From Litsea cubeba (lineage: Eukaryota > Streptophyta > Magnoliopsida > Laurales > Lauraceae): DNA of 64,000 nucleotides. Below are positions 28,301-40,300 of this stretch, piece by piece. Numbering within the stretch: position 1 is the first letter of the stretch; each line of letters begins with the position of its first letter. A program made the translations under genes and the position numbers. The stretch covers positions 16,138,931-16,202,930 of the forward strand of contig CM022945.1 of NCBI GenBank assembly GCA_012931725.1. The letters run 5' to 3'. The notes beneath the pieces are model-generated. The model searched no databases. It worked only from the letters and a program-made list of their open reading frames with translations, and had not been told where the DNA came from.

Positions 28301-31300
28301 TACTTGTCTATTGGAGGAAGGGTCACCCTTATTAAATCAGTTTTGTCTAACTTACCAGTGTATTATTTCTCCCTCTTTAAATGCCCGACTTCAGTAATTC
28401 AAAGAATAGAAAGACTCCAGATAGAATTCTTATGGTATGGAAACAGTACTGAGAAGAAGTATCACTTGGTGGACTGGGACTCCATTTGTAAACCGAAGAA
28501 AGAAGGGGGATTGGGAATAAGGCCTCTAAGACAGATGAACCAAACCCTTCTGGGCAAGTGGATTTGGAGGATAGGTGAAGAATCAGATGGCCTTTGGAGA
28601 AAGGTTTTGGATTGGAAATACAGTCTTCCTAGACATGGATGGGATCTCCAAGATGCCCATAAAAAGTCGTCAGCAATTTGGATAGGATTCCTTTCAGTTA
28701 AGAAGCCCTTGGGCCCGTTTGGTAATTTTACTTGTCAAGTAAAGTAAAGTCGAGTCAAGTTAAACATCAAATCAAAAGCATTTTTTACCAAAACTCCCTC
28801 CATCTTTTCTAAAAAAAAAGTCAAAAAGCGACTACCTTTATTCACTAAAAGACAAAAGAACTCCATTTCCCTATACAAAAAAATAAAAAATATTCCATCC
28901 CAAACAACTAAAAATAAAATACCATCATAACTCACTTATATTTTATTCCCTCTTTTTATTTCACTTCACTCCACTTTATTTTAAAAGTAAAATGCCAAAC
29001 GGGTTATGGAGAATATTAAATATCAAGCCAGGTCGAGGGAGAGGATTCTTTTTTGGAAGGACAGGTGGGTTGGAGTCTTGGAGATAGGACCTTGGCCGCT
29101 CAATTTCCAAACCTCTTCAACTGTGCCATGGACAAGGACGCAAAGGTTAATTCTTACATGTCAAGAGCTGGTGATAAGGTGGTTTGGAGCCTCATATTAA
29201 GGAGGAACTTAAAGGATCATGAGGAATCTCAATTCATTTCGCTCCTTAATCTTCTAAATGGTGTGTTCATCCCGGATATTGGGGAGGATACAAGGGTGTG
29301 GACTGCCTCCAAAGATGGTCTCTGGCTATCCGGAAGAGGAATATGACTCAGGATAACTTAAGGAGGAGGGGGAGGATAGTGGTTACGGTTGCCCCATGTG
29401 CTTGAGAGGAAGAATCAATGGATCACCTTATGGTGAACTGTAAAACCGCTCGGGTTCTATGGAGCTCGGCGGTGGGGTGGTTTGATTGCTGTTGGGCCTT
29501 TCCTAAGTCCCTCCAAGAGCTCCTCCAGGCTTGGAAAGCTCCAGTAGGAGCCCCTAGAGGAAAGGAGCTGTGGAGATTGTCATTTCTAGCGGTCCTCTGG
29601 ACCATTTGGAAGGAAAGAAACTCTAGATGCTTCGAGGGTTTGGTACCGGCGAAAGTCACTTGGTCGAGAAAGCAAAGTACTTAGTAGCGCTTTGGGTGTT
29701 CATTACTCCATATTTTAAAGGATATTCTATAGAGCAGATGATGCTGCATTGGAAGGATTTGGAATTTTCTTTTGCAGGGCCAAATTAGTATTCACTAGGG
29801 GCCTTTTCTTGTTTCTTTTCTGTTTTCTTGTTTTCCTGCTTTAGCTTGCCAGTATATTACTCTTGTACTGCTTGCTTTTCTTAATGAAAGTAACCATTCA
29901 AAAAAAATAAAAAATAAAAAATAAAAAAAACATCTAACCAAACAACTAGTCTGCATATCGACCAAATGCAATTGTTAGACAATGCAATTGTTAGACACAC
30001 ACACACAATCTCTCACACAAGAGCAAGCAAGTAAATACAGAAACAATCAATCAATTATCACGATAACACCTAGGACAAAGTAATTGGTGATCCAACATAT
30101 TCATGATCTTTCTAATAAAAGTTTCCCATTTTCACCTACTATGGACAACCCACAGCTACCATGTTCACCAGTTACCACGACTAAGCCATCTGAAATTTTC
30201 AAGGTCACCATTTCGAAAAGCATAAGCAGTGGCTGCATCTATTGTACAGTTGCTGTTGTGTTTACATGGACAACACTAGATTGGTAATACAAATAAGAAT
30301 ACTCACATTGAATCTCTTGCCAATGCAGCCTCATCTTCAAGAAGCAATCTACGCTCGTCCTTGTAAATACGTTCGGCTTCTTCTTCTACACTTTGCAAAG
30401 CCTTATCAACCTAAGTATAACAAAAGAGTACATTCCATTGACTATTACTCTTTTTATTGGTCAAGAAAAAATCTAAATCCACCCACAAAATATATCATTA
30501 CACTATTGCTACCAAACAAACCAAATAATATGGACAAATACAAGAAGAAAAGGAACAAAATATTAATAACTATATTACTAAACATTGTACCTCTTGTTGA
30601 TGAGTTTCAATCAATTCCAATAGTCTCTCCAAGTGAGTCTGTGTCTCAACCACTTTTGCCACCTCACTCTTCAAATAAATTTCATATGAGAATGAGAAAA
30701 TAATCAAGATGAGGTCAAAACCAAATCACTTGCATATCAAAATAATGTTCAATCCACACTCAACAACATTCTTAACTGTTATTAACTACCTTCAGCATAA
30801 GCTTTGCAATTTTTCAAAAACACACACAGCCATCTCAGAAGGGCAATACAATCACTACCATCCAGGTGAAGAAGAGACAAGAAAACTGAAGGTGACCCAA
30901 GTAATTAAGGAATTCTATTCAATACCAATTAAAAGGAGTTCCATTTCATTGTCTGTGGCTTGTCTAGAGATGATATGGTGAATCTTTATAATAAGGTAGG
31001 GAATTAGTTCTGTTTTGTTTGACTTGGTTAGAAATAGGGGAAACCCAAGATTTCGCTTATGTTAACTTAAGACTGATGTGGAAGCTCATAAATGGTAACA
31101 GTTAATGGGATCGTGAAATTAGGATCCAAAGAGAGAATTAAACCTGCTTCGGTGAACCCAGAAGTTTTCCTGGCATATGCATTATGCAGTCTCTATGGGA
31201 GGAATGGAGCAAGAGATATTATAAAGAAACCAATCTCATATGATGTTATTCACCAAAATACAGCCAATACACCAAAGAATGATGCGCCTTTTGAAATAGT

Positions 31301-34300
31301 GGGTAACAAGAGCGTAATGAATATTTCTTGAAATTTACCATCTGACCAAATAAGGTATGCTGAATACATTCATTGATTCTGCTTTGAGTATCAACGTTAG
31401 CTAGAAAAGATTATATGCTAGATGAAAACAAGATGGGTATTTATTTTAACACTTATGTCAAACGTCTAAATGCTTTGATATTTTGGATCATCCCTAGATT
31501 TCAAGCGAGACCTCAAGCCATCTCATAAAGGGATTGTACATTTTCTAGGGATGTTTGAAGCATATTGACCAATGAATATAGGTAATGGGTCCAAACTGCC
31601 GAAACATGTTTGGGTTCATATGTATAGAGTTTTGCTTCACGTATGGTTGAAAGGAATTGCATACAATGGGCTCCTTTCTAGAGTCAGTAATAGCAGTTGT
31701 TGTACAGTCGGCCAACAAAGATGTTGTAAAGGATGGAGTAGAGACATGTCTGGCCTAAAATAGTGCTCAACTGGTTGTATAGTTGGTTTACTATGAAATC
31801 CCACTTGTCAATTGACCAACAACATCATCTTGTGAAGGTTCTCAATGCCAGTGACCTAGCAGAAGATGACATGGTTCTCTCAAGTGTTTTTCCTATGTTT
31901 CCACAGGAAACTAGGGTTGAAATATTACTAAGATATGAGGAGTTTCTTGAATACAAAAGTCTAAAAGAGATGCTTCCATTTTGAAGGGCAAAAATGTTGC
32001 ACCTCCACCTGCCCTAATTTCTCTACAGATAACTCAATTATAGCCATGCACTTGACTTATCAGGTCAAGGGTGGTAGTTTCAATATAAGAGAAACTTTTT
32101 AAGTGTTATCCATCAGGAAGAATATTTTTAATTGTCAATGAAAGTTTTTGAATGGTTCATTTATTGCCCATTCAGTTGGATAGCATTTGCTCATATTATA
32201 AGATTGTCCATGGGGCTGTTGATGGGAATTATAATTTGCAAATAGTAGTCCCTAACCCAAGTGGAGATCGAACGTAAGAAGCCACGCATATCCATGGACA
32301 GAAGTGTAATGAGAACACCTAACACTGGACTAAAACACGATGTTCCAATCCCATTCTTGTCTACACCCCGTTGTCTTTGAAGGATTGTGTCAGTCATTCA
32401 ATATAGATCTGCTTTAACTCCGCCCAATGATAATCTTGGATGCCTCGGCATGAGACTCGAGTTGGAAACAATATGGATAATTTGCAGTGCCCCTTATGAT
32501 CCAATGGTTGCTTATTATATGTTGATTGAAGTAGGTTCTGAGGAGGCCCATATGTTACTTTTAGAAGATTATGAAATGTACTGATCAAAAAACAAAACAT
32601 AGCAACAGGATGTGAATAGCCTAAAGTAAATCAACAGATAGTGTATGCTAAAATTCTGAAAAGCGGTTGGGATCACCTCCGGGATAGGTGGGGATGGCAT
32701 GCATTTCTTCATCAAAGGATTTTTGGATAAAGAGCATAGCAGCTTATGGAAATCCATGATGTTTTGACAATATGACAAAGAAAGATGCAGGACTAAGAAA
32801 GGAAGAACTCCACGATCTTCAAAGCTTTATTAATTACAATCAATCGAAGGGTTTTAAGGAGAAAGGTGTCCTTATGGTTTCTAGTTGGCCAATACTAACC
32901 ATGTTGGGGTTCTCTGGGACATTTTTTCAGCATGTTTTAAGGGTCTTTTTTTTCAAAACGTAGTGAGGATGTAGTGTTTGGTGAACCTCGCCAGCTCTTT
33001 CCTTGTACTTGGTGGTTTTGGTTCAACAAAATCAAAGTTACCATTCCTAAAAAAAAAAAAGGCTTCTCAATATCTCCCATCATTGTTCTCAAAGTTTCTA
33101 AATTGAAGTAAACATGCGTCAAGCAAAGGGGTACCTAAAATCAGTAAAACCAAATATTATTCTAAACCAAGAGTCTAAGTTACAGGATGCTACCGAAGCT
33201 TTAGTTACAAATTTCTTCTCTCAAAGGAGGGTTTCTTGGGTCAGTAAGAATGTTGGAGATCCTGGAGGCATAACTATTGTCTGGGAGGAAGTATCAGGTA
33301 TGTAGTAGTCTATGAGTGGAAAATAGATTATACTTTATTTTCCGTCCTAAGAGATGAAACTAATGGGTATCCATGGACTATCTCATCTGTATTGGTCCTA
33401 ACAATTTCCAAAATTGTCTGTATATAGCAAGAGCCAAAGTAAGTTGAATAGAGATTGTCTTAACTATGGTGCACTGGGAGAGATTTTAATGTTAATCATT
33501 TACCAAATGAAAGAAGAGGTTGAGGAAGATTAACTCTGAAGTCTGAATTCTTTAAGTGGTTGAGGCATAATGATCTAGTTCATTTACATGTCTCAGGGGC
33601 AGCCTTTATATGTACAAATAATTAGAACAGCCCGACTAAGTCCAAGATTGATCTATTTTAGTGTGTGCGTTCGTCCCTGGATGGATGGCATTTTCTGATT
33701 ACTTTGTGAAGAGTCTTACCAACACAAATTTTGGATCGTTCTTCAATAATGTTGAAGGTGTCTATGGGGAATGGGGGTCCAACCCATTCCAAGAGTTTGA
33801 ACTTTCATGAACAGAAGAAGGATTCCACATATATGGTTTAAATATGTGGGAAAGACTTTCAAGTTAATGGATGAAAAGGGTTTCGACTATGTCAAAAACT
33901 TGAGACTTCTTAAAGGTAAACTTAAAGAATCAAGGAAAATAGAATTCGGTAGAGTCAAGGAGGCTATGGTTTCTCTTACAGAGTGATTCAGCTATTGGAT
34001 ATTAAGGAGAAATGGATATTTAGGTGGTGTACGGAGATAGCTGCACAAGAAAATGTTTGATGGATGCAAAGATCAATGAACAAATGGTTAAAACAAGGGG
34101 CTAAGAATGCCCATATTTCCACATAGCTAATGCTCCCCAAAGAATTAATCACATCATTCTATTCAAGTAGGGGAGATCATGATGGAAAAAAGTGAAGATA
34201 TTGAAACTTGAAAGAGGGAATTCAATTTTACAAATTGCTCTATAATGGTGATGAAGCAAATCGTCCTACTACACATGGAATGGATTTTGACTCTAAGCAT

Positions 34301-37300
34301 CAAGATACAGTCGGATGCTCTAGAGGCTCCTTAGTTTCATGAAGAGGATGCGACGCCCATAGTGCATAATCAAGGGTTTATTGGGCTCCCTGGCTGGATG
34401 GTTTCCCTTTAGCATTCTTCCAAAATTTTGGAAATGTCGAGAAGGTAGGTGTCACAGATTTTACACACGAGTACTTTGGGATTTTGGCAAAGGGGTCTTC
34501 ATTTGTGGTCCTATTTCAGGAAAAAAGGAGTTATAGCCTTGAGGACAATTGGACCCATTAGTTTGTTTAAGAGTGCCTACTTTTAGCTTAGGCTTTAAAT
34601 CATGGAGTAATCCTTAAGAATTGAACTTTGCTTGTCGATTTCGACTGCAGAACAACCAGTCTTTAGTGATAAGACTAGATCTTCTATTGGTTTGGCAATG
34701 AAAGCTCTGAGGAGAGTTATTTATTGGTTTGTTACCAAGATATTGTGCAGGATCTAAGCCTCTAACTCATTCAGGAAATGGAGGCAGTGTTGAGGAGATT
34801 AGGGGCATAGTAGGAATAGTACCGATTGGAGATAAAATGAGAGAAAATCGACTGAGATGGTTCGGCCATGTTAGAAGGCGTCCAACAGAGGCACCTGTTA
34901 AAAGGTGTGAAAGCATGGAGTTTGCCAAGAGTAGGAGAGGGAGAGGGAGACCCAAGAGAAGTTGGAAAGAAACTATTAAACATGATCTTGCCTACATGGA
35001 TCTAACGGAGGACATGGCCCTAAACAGATTTGATTGGCGTCGTCAAATCCATATAGCCGACCCCACCTAGTGGGAAAAGGCTTGGTTTGGTTTGGTTTGG
35101 TTTGGTTTGGTTGCGGAGCAACTTTTCATGAACCACTTTTCTTGTTACATTTTTTTATAAAATTAACCAATTATCAATTCAGAAAGGAAAAAAACAAGTG
35201 TCCATTACAGTAAGAGCAGATGAAAAACAAATATAAACATCAGACCAAGACATGTGCAAAACATTTCCATCAAATAACAACTAATGTGAATCCTAAAGCT
35301 CAAATTTCTTACAAATTTAAGGTTCACATATTTCTGAACACTGGAATGCAGTCATGCAGATCAGCCACATTAATTGATTAAGATCAAGAAGAACACAAAA
35401 TGACTGGAAGACCCTAAACAGCCTGACAGACCACATTAATGGGCCCAAAACAGTCCATAAATGCACTGTTTGGACTAGGTTTTGCAAAACAGTCCACTGT
35501 GGAGGGCTATCATACCAAATCAATGGACTGTGGGCCATTATGGGCTCACACTTGTGTTTCCATGGGCACCACAGAAGGCACCATGCCTGTTGGGACCTTT
35601 AACTGGGTGAAGACATCCCATGGACCACATCAGCCCGCCCATATTGGCCAGCTAGGCCAGCCCACAGGTTAGACACCCTTCTCTTAGTTAAGTTGCATGT
35701 CCTGTTTAGAACTAAAATATTTTTGTCATGTTAGTTATATGTGTTCCAGGATATCATTAATTGTGCATGTGGATAGTTGTGCATGGTCCATGGTCAAGGT
35801 AGGTATTATTGCAAGTTTAGTTAGTTGTTCAGTCTTTGGTATGTAATTAAAGTGTTTAGAAGAATGTGTGTTAGTATTTATTGTTTGCATGCAGTGAACA
35901 ATAAGGTGTCAGAGAGTCCTGTGAGAGAATGAAAAGAAGGGAATATATTTAGGAGAATGTGTGCATGTCATTTAAATCTTGATGAGTTCCCATAAGGTGT
36001 CATTACTAGTCTTCCATGCAATGAACAGCTAGAATTCTCTCCAAGTCAAAGCATGAAGTGATTCTAGTTGTGCCAACTTCTCTTCCCCAAACCAATAAAA
36101 CCTCTTTCAAACCCTAATCCAACAAACTTTCTCTTAAACACTGTGATCTAACAACCCCTCTCAACTCTAACCCAACAAAACCCATTTCTCATAGATAAAA
36201 AGGCAGTCAATGTGATCCAGTCAAGGCTCAGCCCAAGTATGATTCTTCCTTTTTAAACTTTGGATAAAACTGACTCGAGCTGCATCACACAAATTACCTC
36301 GAGCCTAAGAAGAACATCCCGGTTTTGTAAGATCCTCCTGTCCCAATCAGCTATTGCACATGCCTGCTTTCTAAATTTCCCAGCCCGCTCCAGTAGCTCA
36401 GAGTTCCAATCTTTGACAATCTGCCAAGAACACAAATGATAAATTTTAAAAAAAAAAAGGGAACACACGCAAAAACATAAAATAAACACAGGAAATGTAT
36501 CATATTAGCAAAGCAACCCAATAATTACAGGATAATGATCCACAGTCCCATAAGGCCATGACACACCGGATACAACTAACAAGTGCATACATATCCAATA
36601 TTGCAGACTGAAGAGTGCCCTTGCACCATAAGAATCTTCAGAAAAAAATTTAGCATTAAGAGCATCATATATGTTTTATGTCCTCCATCAAAATGAGCAG
36701 TGGTTTATAGCCACCATTCACTCCATCAAATGCAAGCATATTTGAAAACACAAGCAACTCAAGGAGATATAAATATTATCATCTAGCAATGGTTATGGAT
36801 CATGGCCACTAAAATAGGTAACTAGAATGAATTTGATCATGAAGCATATGAATAGTTTACCTCCCCAACAGTTTTCCCAGTAATCTCAGATGGTAACTTA
36901 GGTGCATGAGACAGTATTGTACTGAAGGTTGATGAGGATATTCAATTCGCCAACCAACACAAAGGGAAATGTCAGAATATAAATCCTTCATAAAAATAAA
37001 AAAAATTTGAAGCATCAGAGGTTAGCATACAATGAACAAAGTCAAGGCAGGGTAAACAAACCTGCTTGCAGTAGTTGCACTGGCAGAAGAAGACACTTGA
37101 GCTGTGCTGCCGCTGGAACCAGCAAAACTAATCTTTGCTGCACTCTCAGTTGACACACCTGCAGGTGTCGAAGCAGACATACCTAAAAGGGTGGCACAAA
37201 CACAGAATATAAGTCATGGTCAAATGAGAAAGGCAAAACAGATGAGTAAAAAAAGGATTATCAGTTATCATTTATACATGCCAGTCTTTCCAATGAAAAA

Positions 37301-40300
37301 AATGTTGCATCCCAAATGCAGTTGCCCTAAAAGAGAACTCGAGGAATCTCTCATAACAATACAAAACATTGATGGTATAGCACCTTATATAACTAGAGAA
37401 GTAGATGCTGAGGAAACCCAAAGCAAAAGACATTACCCCAATCATTTTTCTCTGACAAATGTTCTTCCCATTTGAGATATTGATAGTCATACAGTTAGAA
37501 ACCTAGTTATTTGGAGATTTGCCATACTTGAAATTACAATCCTCCACACTTTCTTTCAATTGAAAACTGCCCCATTCGCATTTGGCTAGTAAGTATAAGT
37601 AGCTCTCCAAATGTTCCCAAAGCATGAATAACCAAACCACCCCCCCCCCCCCCCCAACCAAAAAAAAAAAACCCATCTATCTTCTTCCCCCGCCCCCCCC
37701 CCCCCCCCCCCCCCCACCAAAAAAAAAAAAAACCCATCTATCTTTCCCTCCCCCCCCCTCTCCCAAAACCCAAACTGCACACACCCTGCATCTCTCTTCT
37801 TCTCCACACATACCTTTCTTGTAAACCGTATCTTTTCCCAGTCCCGGTCCTTTCAAAGCAAAGGCTAGAATCTTGATGATGGAAGGCATAAACATGGAAT
37901 TTGGCTAAAGTTGAATTCATATTTTACAAGCATTATAAGACCCTGAGGGATAAATAATAACATTTCCAAATGGATAAGATCTTCCCTCAAAGAGGCGAAA
38001 TGATGCTTAAAATTTTGGAATAACCAACTATTATTGCCAAGTAACATAGAAGACTTCACCAGCATTTCTTCTAAATGGAGTACTCTTTCACATGTTTATC
38101 ATCAATATATTAACTGATTCAAACCATTTCTACATATACCTTGAAGACGTAACTCACAAACCAATTTTAGAAAAATTTTAAAAAACTTGGGTCCTTGACC
38201 CATTTCTAAAAAGGAGGATGTCAGCTGTGAAGATAGATTATTCTTTTGTGGAAGACGAGATTTTACTGCAATATGGATTGCATGATGATCGTCATGATAT
38301 ACACACTAATCACTAGTAAACAGTTATCCCAACCCTGTAAGAGATGAGCAAAGCCGTGTAACTTCACAAGAGTATGGGCCGCGGAATGGTACCCTGACTC
38401 AGCACTTAACCGAGCAAACACAATCTGCTTTTCACTCCAAGTCACAAGATTACCACTGTTAAATGTGCAACAGTCTGGTGTAAAGTAACAGTTCGAGGGA
38501 GACCCAGCCAAAATCAGCATACGGAAAGGCAGATCAAAACCTTCCAAACTGATCCTGAAATCCAATCTAATGAAGACAAATTTTCTAGCTTAAAGAGAGG
38601 ATGCATCGTACCTCAATAGGATTTTAAAAAACAAAATAAAAACATTAATCATCTTAAATGATAAACTTCCAGTCTCCCATGAAGATGACCATATCCTCTG
38701 ACCGTGCAGCTGGCTAAACTCAACCACACAGTCAGTCACAGCAGGACTCCTCCAGTAGTTCCTTTCCTACATGAAAGTTGTGATACAATGAAAGGTTCAC
38801 AAAAGCTGACCCGTACTAAACAGCAATGAAAAGAGAAGAAAAAAAAATGAAGGGAGTTAGAGAAGAAGATAGTATATGAGAATAAGTGAAGAATGGTTGA
38901 GATAAATGGGTTGACAAGCTAAAGGTTTTAAAACTCGGAATGAGGGGCAATCGGCCAACCTCGATTAGAGTTGCCTCAACTGAGTCAGACCAATTTGAAC
39001 CCCCTAAAAACCTAAAAATATTTAGGGGGTCATAAATTTAAACCATTAAATAAATAAATAAGTTTAGAAAATAGGGAATGATGTCCAATAAATTTAAGCC
39101 ACATGTTATCTAAATATTTCGAAAGAATTCGAGTAATAATGTGTGGTCAGGTTTTACTTTCATTCAGTCAGATAAATGTTACCTTTGATCTTTAAATGCT
39201 TCACTTTTCTATAAAATGTGGTTTTGATCTTCTAAAATGATTGCAAATGGACCTAGAATGCCTCCACGGTCCTCCCACAACAAAAAGAAATTCAGGAAAA
39301 AAAATTTAAACAAAAGAAATTCAATGGGAAGGACTTGGGGGGAGAGGGGTGAGGATCAACTCGGGCAGTGACAAGTCTGACTTAGGCCGATTTTTAAAGC
39401 TTAGAGGCTAACCACCCTTTATAAGAAAAACATGAATAATCTTAAGACTTAAGAGATCGATAAGGATTCATAAAAGTACAATACTGACAAATGGAATGTA
39501 GAAGATAATTTTTATCATGGTGCTCCTCATCAGTGTAACTATAATGGTAGCATTCTTCTTCACACCTTTGTGCATGACCACGTGTATACTTCAACAAATA
39601 CGAAGTGTCTCTCCACTCCATGTTTAGCAGCTAAAGAGTCTGCAGATACAATAGCTCCTCTCAATATATAATGAAACTCAGCCTTCATGGAAGTGCACAT
39701 TTCCTTATCTCATTTAATTATCAAGTAAAGCTTCCTGAAATAGCCACCTTCCTTAAAACCCAAGAAATAGCAAGACCAACGACTCTCCACCGTAAGACAC
39801 CCCGAAATAAGATGCTTTATAGATCATGGGTGCTTTCCTAATAGCCAAAGTCTTTGATTTTATTGGAGTCCCTCACCCTTATTGACCCTGAAAAGGACAC
39901 CAAGTTTTCCCCTTTCATTGAACAAGGCTGCTCCAATCCCCATCAACATGTGGTTTGCTTCTAGTCAGGCTGTTAGCACTGAAATTCAGTGCGCCACAGG
40001 GGTGGAGTCTTCTTTACTACCTTTCCTCCTAGCATCGTCCACTCTGCATAAGGCTTCCCAATTGGCTACAAAATCATGCATAAGGATTATTGAGATGGAT
40101 GCGTACATTTCCAACTTCCAATAAAGAATAGAAATAGGAATGAACACGTACGAAGAAGCTTACAGGTAGGTAACAGCAATAGAAGAGAAAAGCAAAGAAG
40201 GCCATTTGATATGGTTTAGGCACATACACAGTAGATCAAAGACAGCCTTGTACTATGTACTTGAGCACTACAACCTACGAGTTCAAGAAATTAGGAGAAT

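Larger units (their letters stand above)
25014..29690 (+). pseudogene. LINE ORF2 (endonuclease and reverse transcriptase), interrupted
   Basis: It begins at ATG 25014 with a WIVRGLGGASR motif. The endonuclease (25196-25546) has LTSIYGPNN, FIGGDWNVIRYPSERLGG and LTGASFTW. RT blocks follow: GDKAPGLDGFPIAFFQ, LDLDKAYDRVDW, GLRQGDPLS and FADD at 27998-28009, then SIGGRVTLIKSVLSNLPVYY and a zf-RVT-like end (DHLMVNCKTARVLW). Several stops and frameshifts are present. A PIF/Harbinger element (25887-26871) and a MITE (28714-29003) split it. Confidence 0.85.
22501..29934 (+). mobile_element. Near-full-length L1-type LINE
   Basis: The element has a 5' UTR, ORF1, ORF2 and an A-rich tail (29900-29930). 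TAACCAAACAA occurs at 22490-22500 and 29935-29945 and is the likely 11-bp target duplication. Without the PIF/Harbinger element and the MITE inside it, length is about 6.2 kb, normal for plant L1. ORFs are broken by stops and frameshifts, so it is dead. It lies in NUP62 intron 6, antisense to the gene. Confidence 0.85.
5128..30306 (-). other. NUP62: NUP62 intron 6, 25.2 kb, transposon nest
   Basis: The donor is GTGAGT at 30306 and the acceptor CATGTCAG ends at 5128. The two flanking exons share one split Met codon, so they must be spliced directly. The intron contains, from low to high coordinate, a Ty3 LTR and protease fragment, an unclassified insertion holding a young gag-protease LTR element, a Ty3 gag fragment, a Ty3 chromodomain fragment, a rearranged copia element and an L1-type LINE. 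Elements lie on both strands. Confidence 0.88.
30669..36297 (-). other. NUP62: NUP62 intron 4 (5.6 kb)
   Basis: It lies between donor GTAATT at 36297 and acceptor TTTGAAG. It carries a decayed LINE (33100-34640) and an RTE fragment (34785-35112). Between 30700 and 33090, and from 35113 to 36297, nothing was recognised; short ORFs such as 31763-31984 have no family. Confidence 0.75.

Noticed and set aside
31763..32584. Short ORFs in NUP62 intron 4 as possible extra exons
   Set aside because: The exon 4 to exon 5 junction is in phase without them, and they show no NUP62 similarity.
37534..37920. Several overlapping ORFs on both strands with poly-Pro, poly-Gly or poly-Lys
   Set aside because: They are translations of C and A homopolymers inside NUP62 intron 1.
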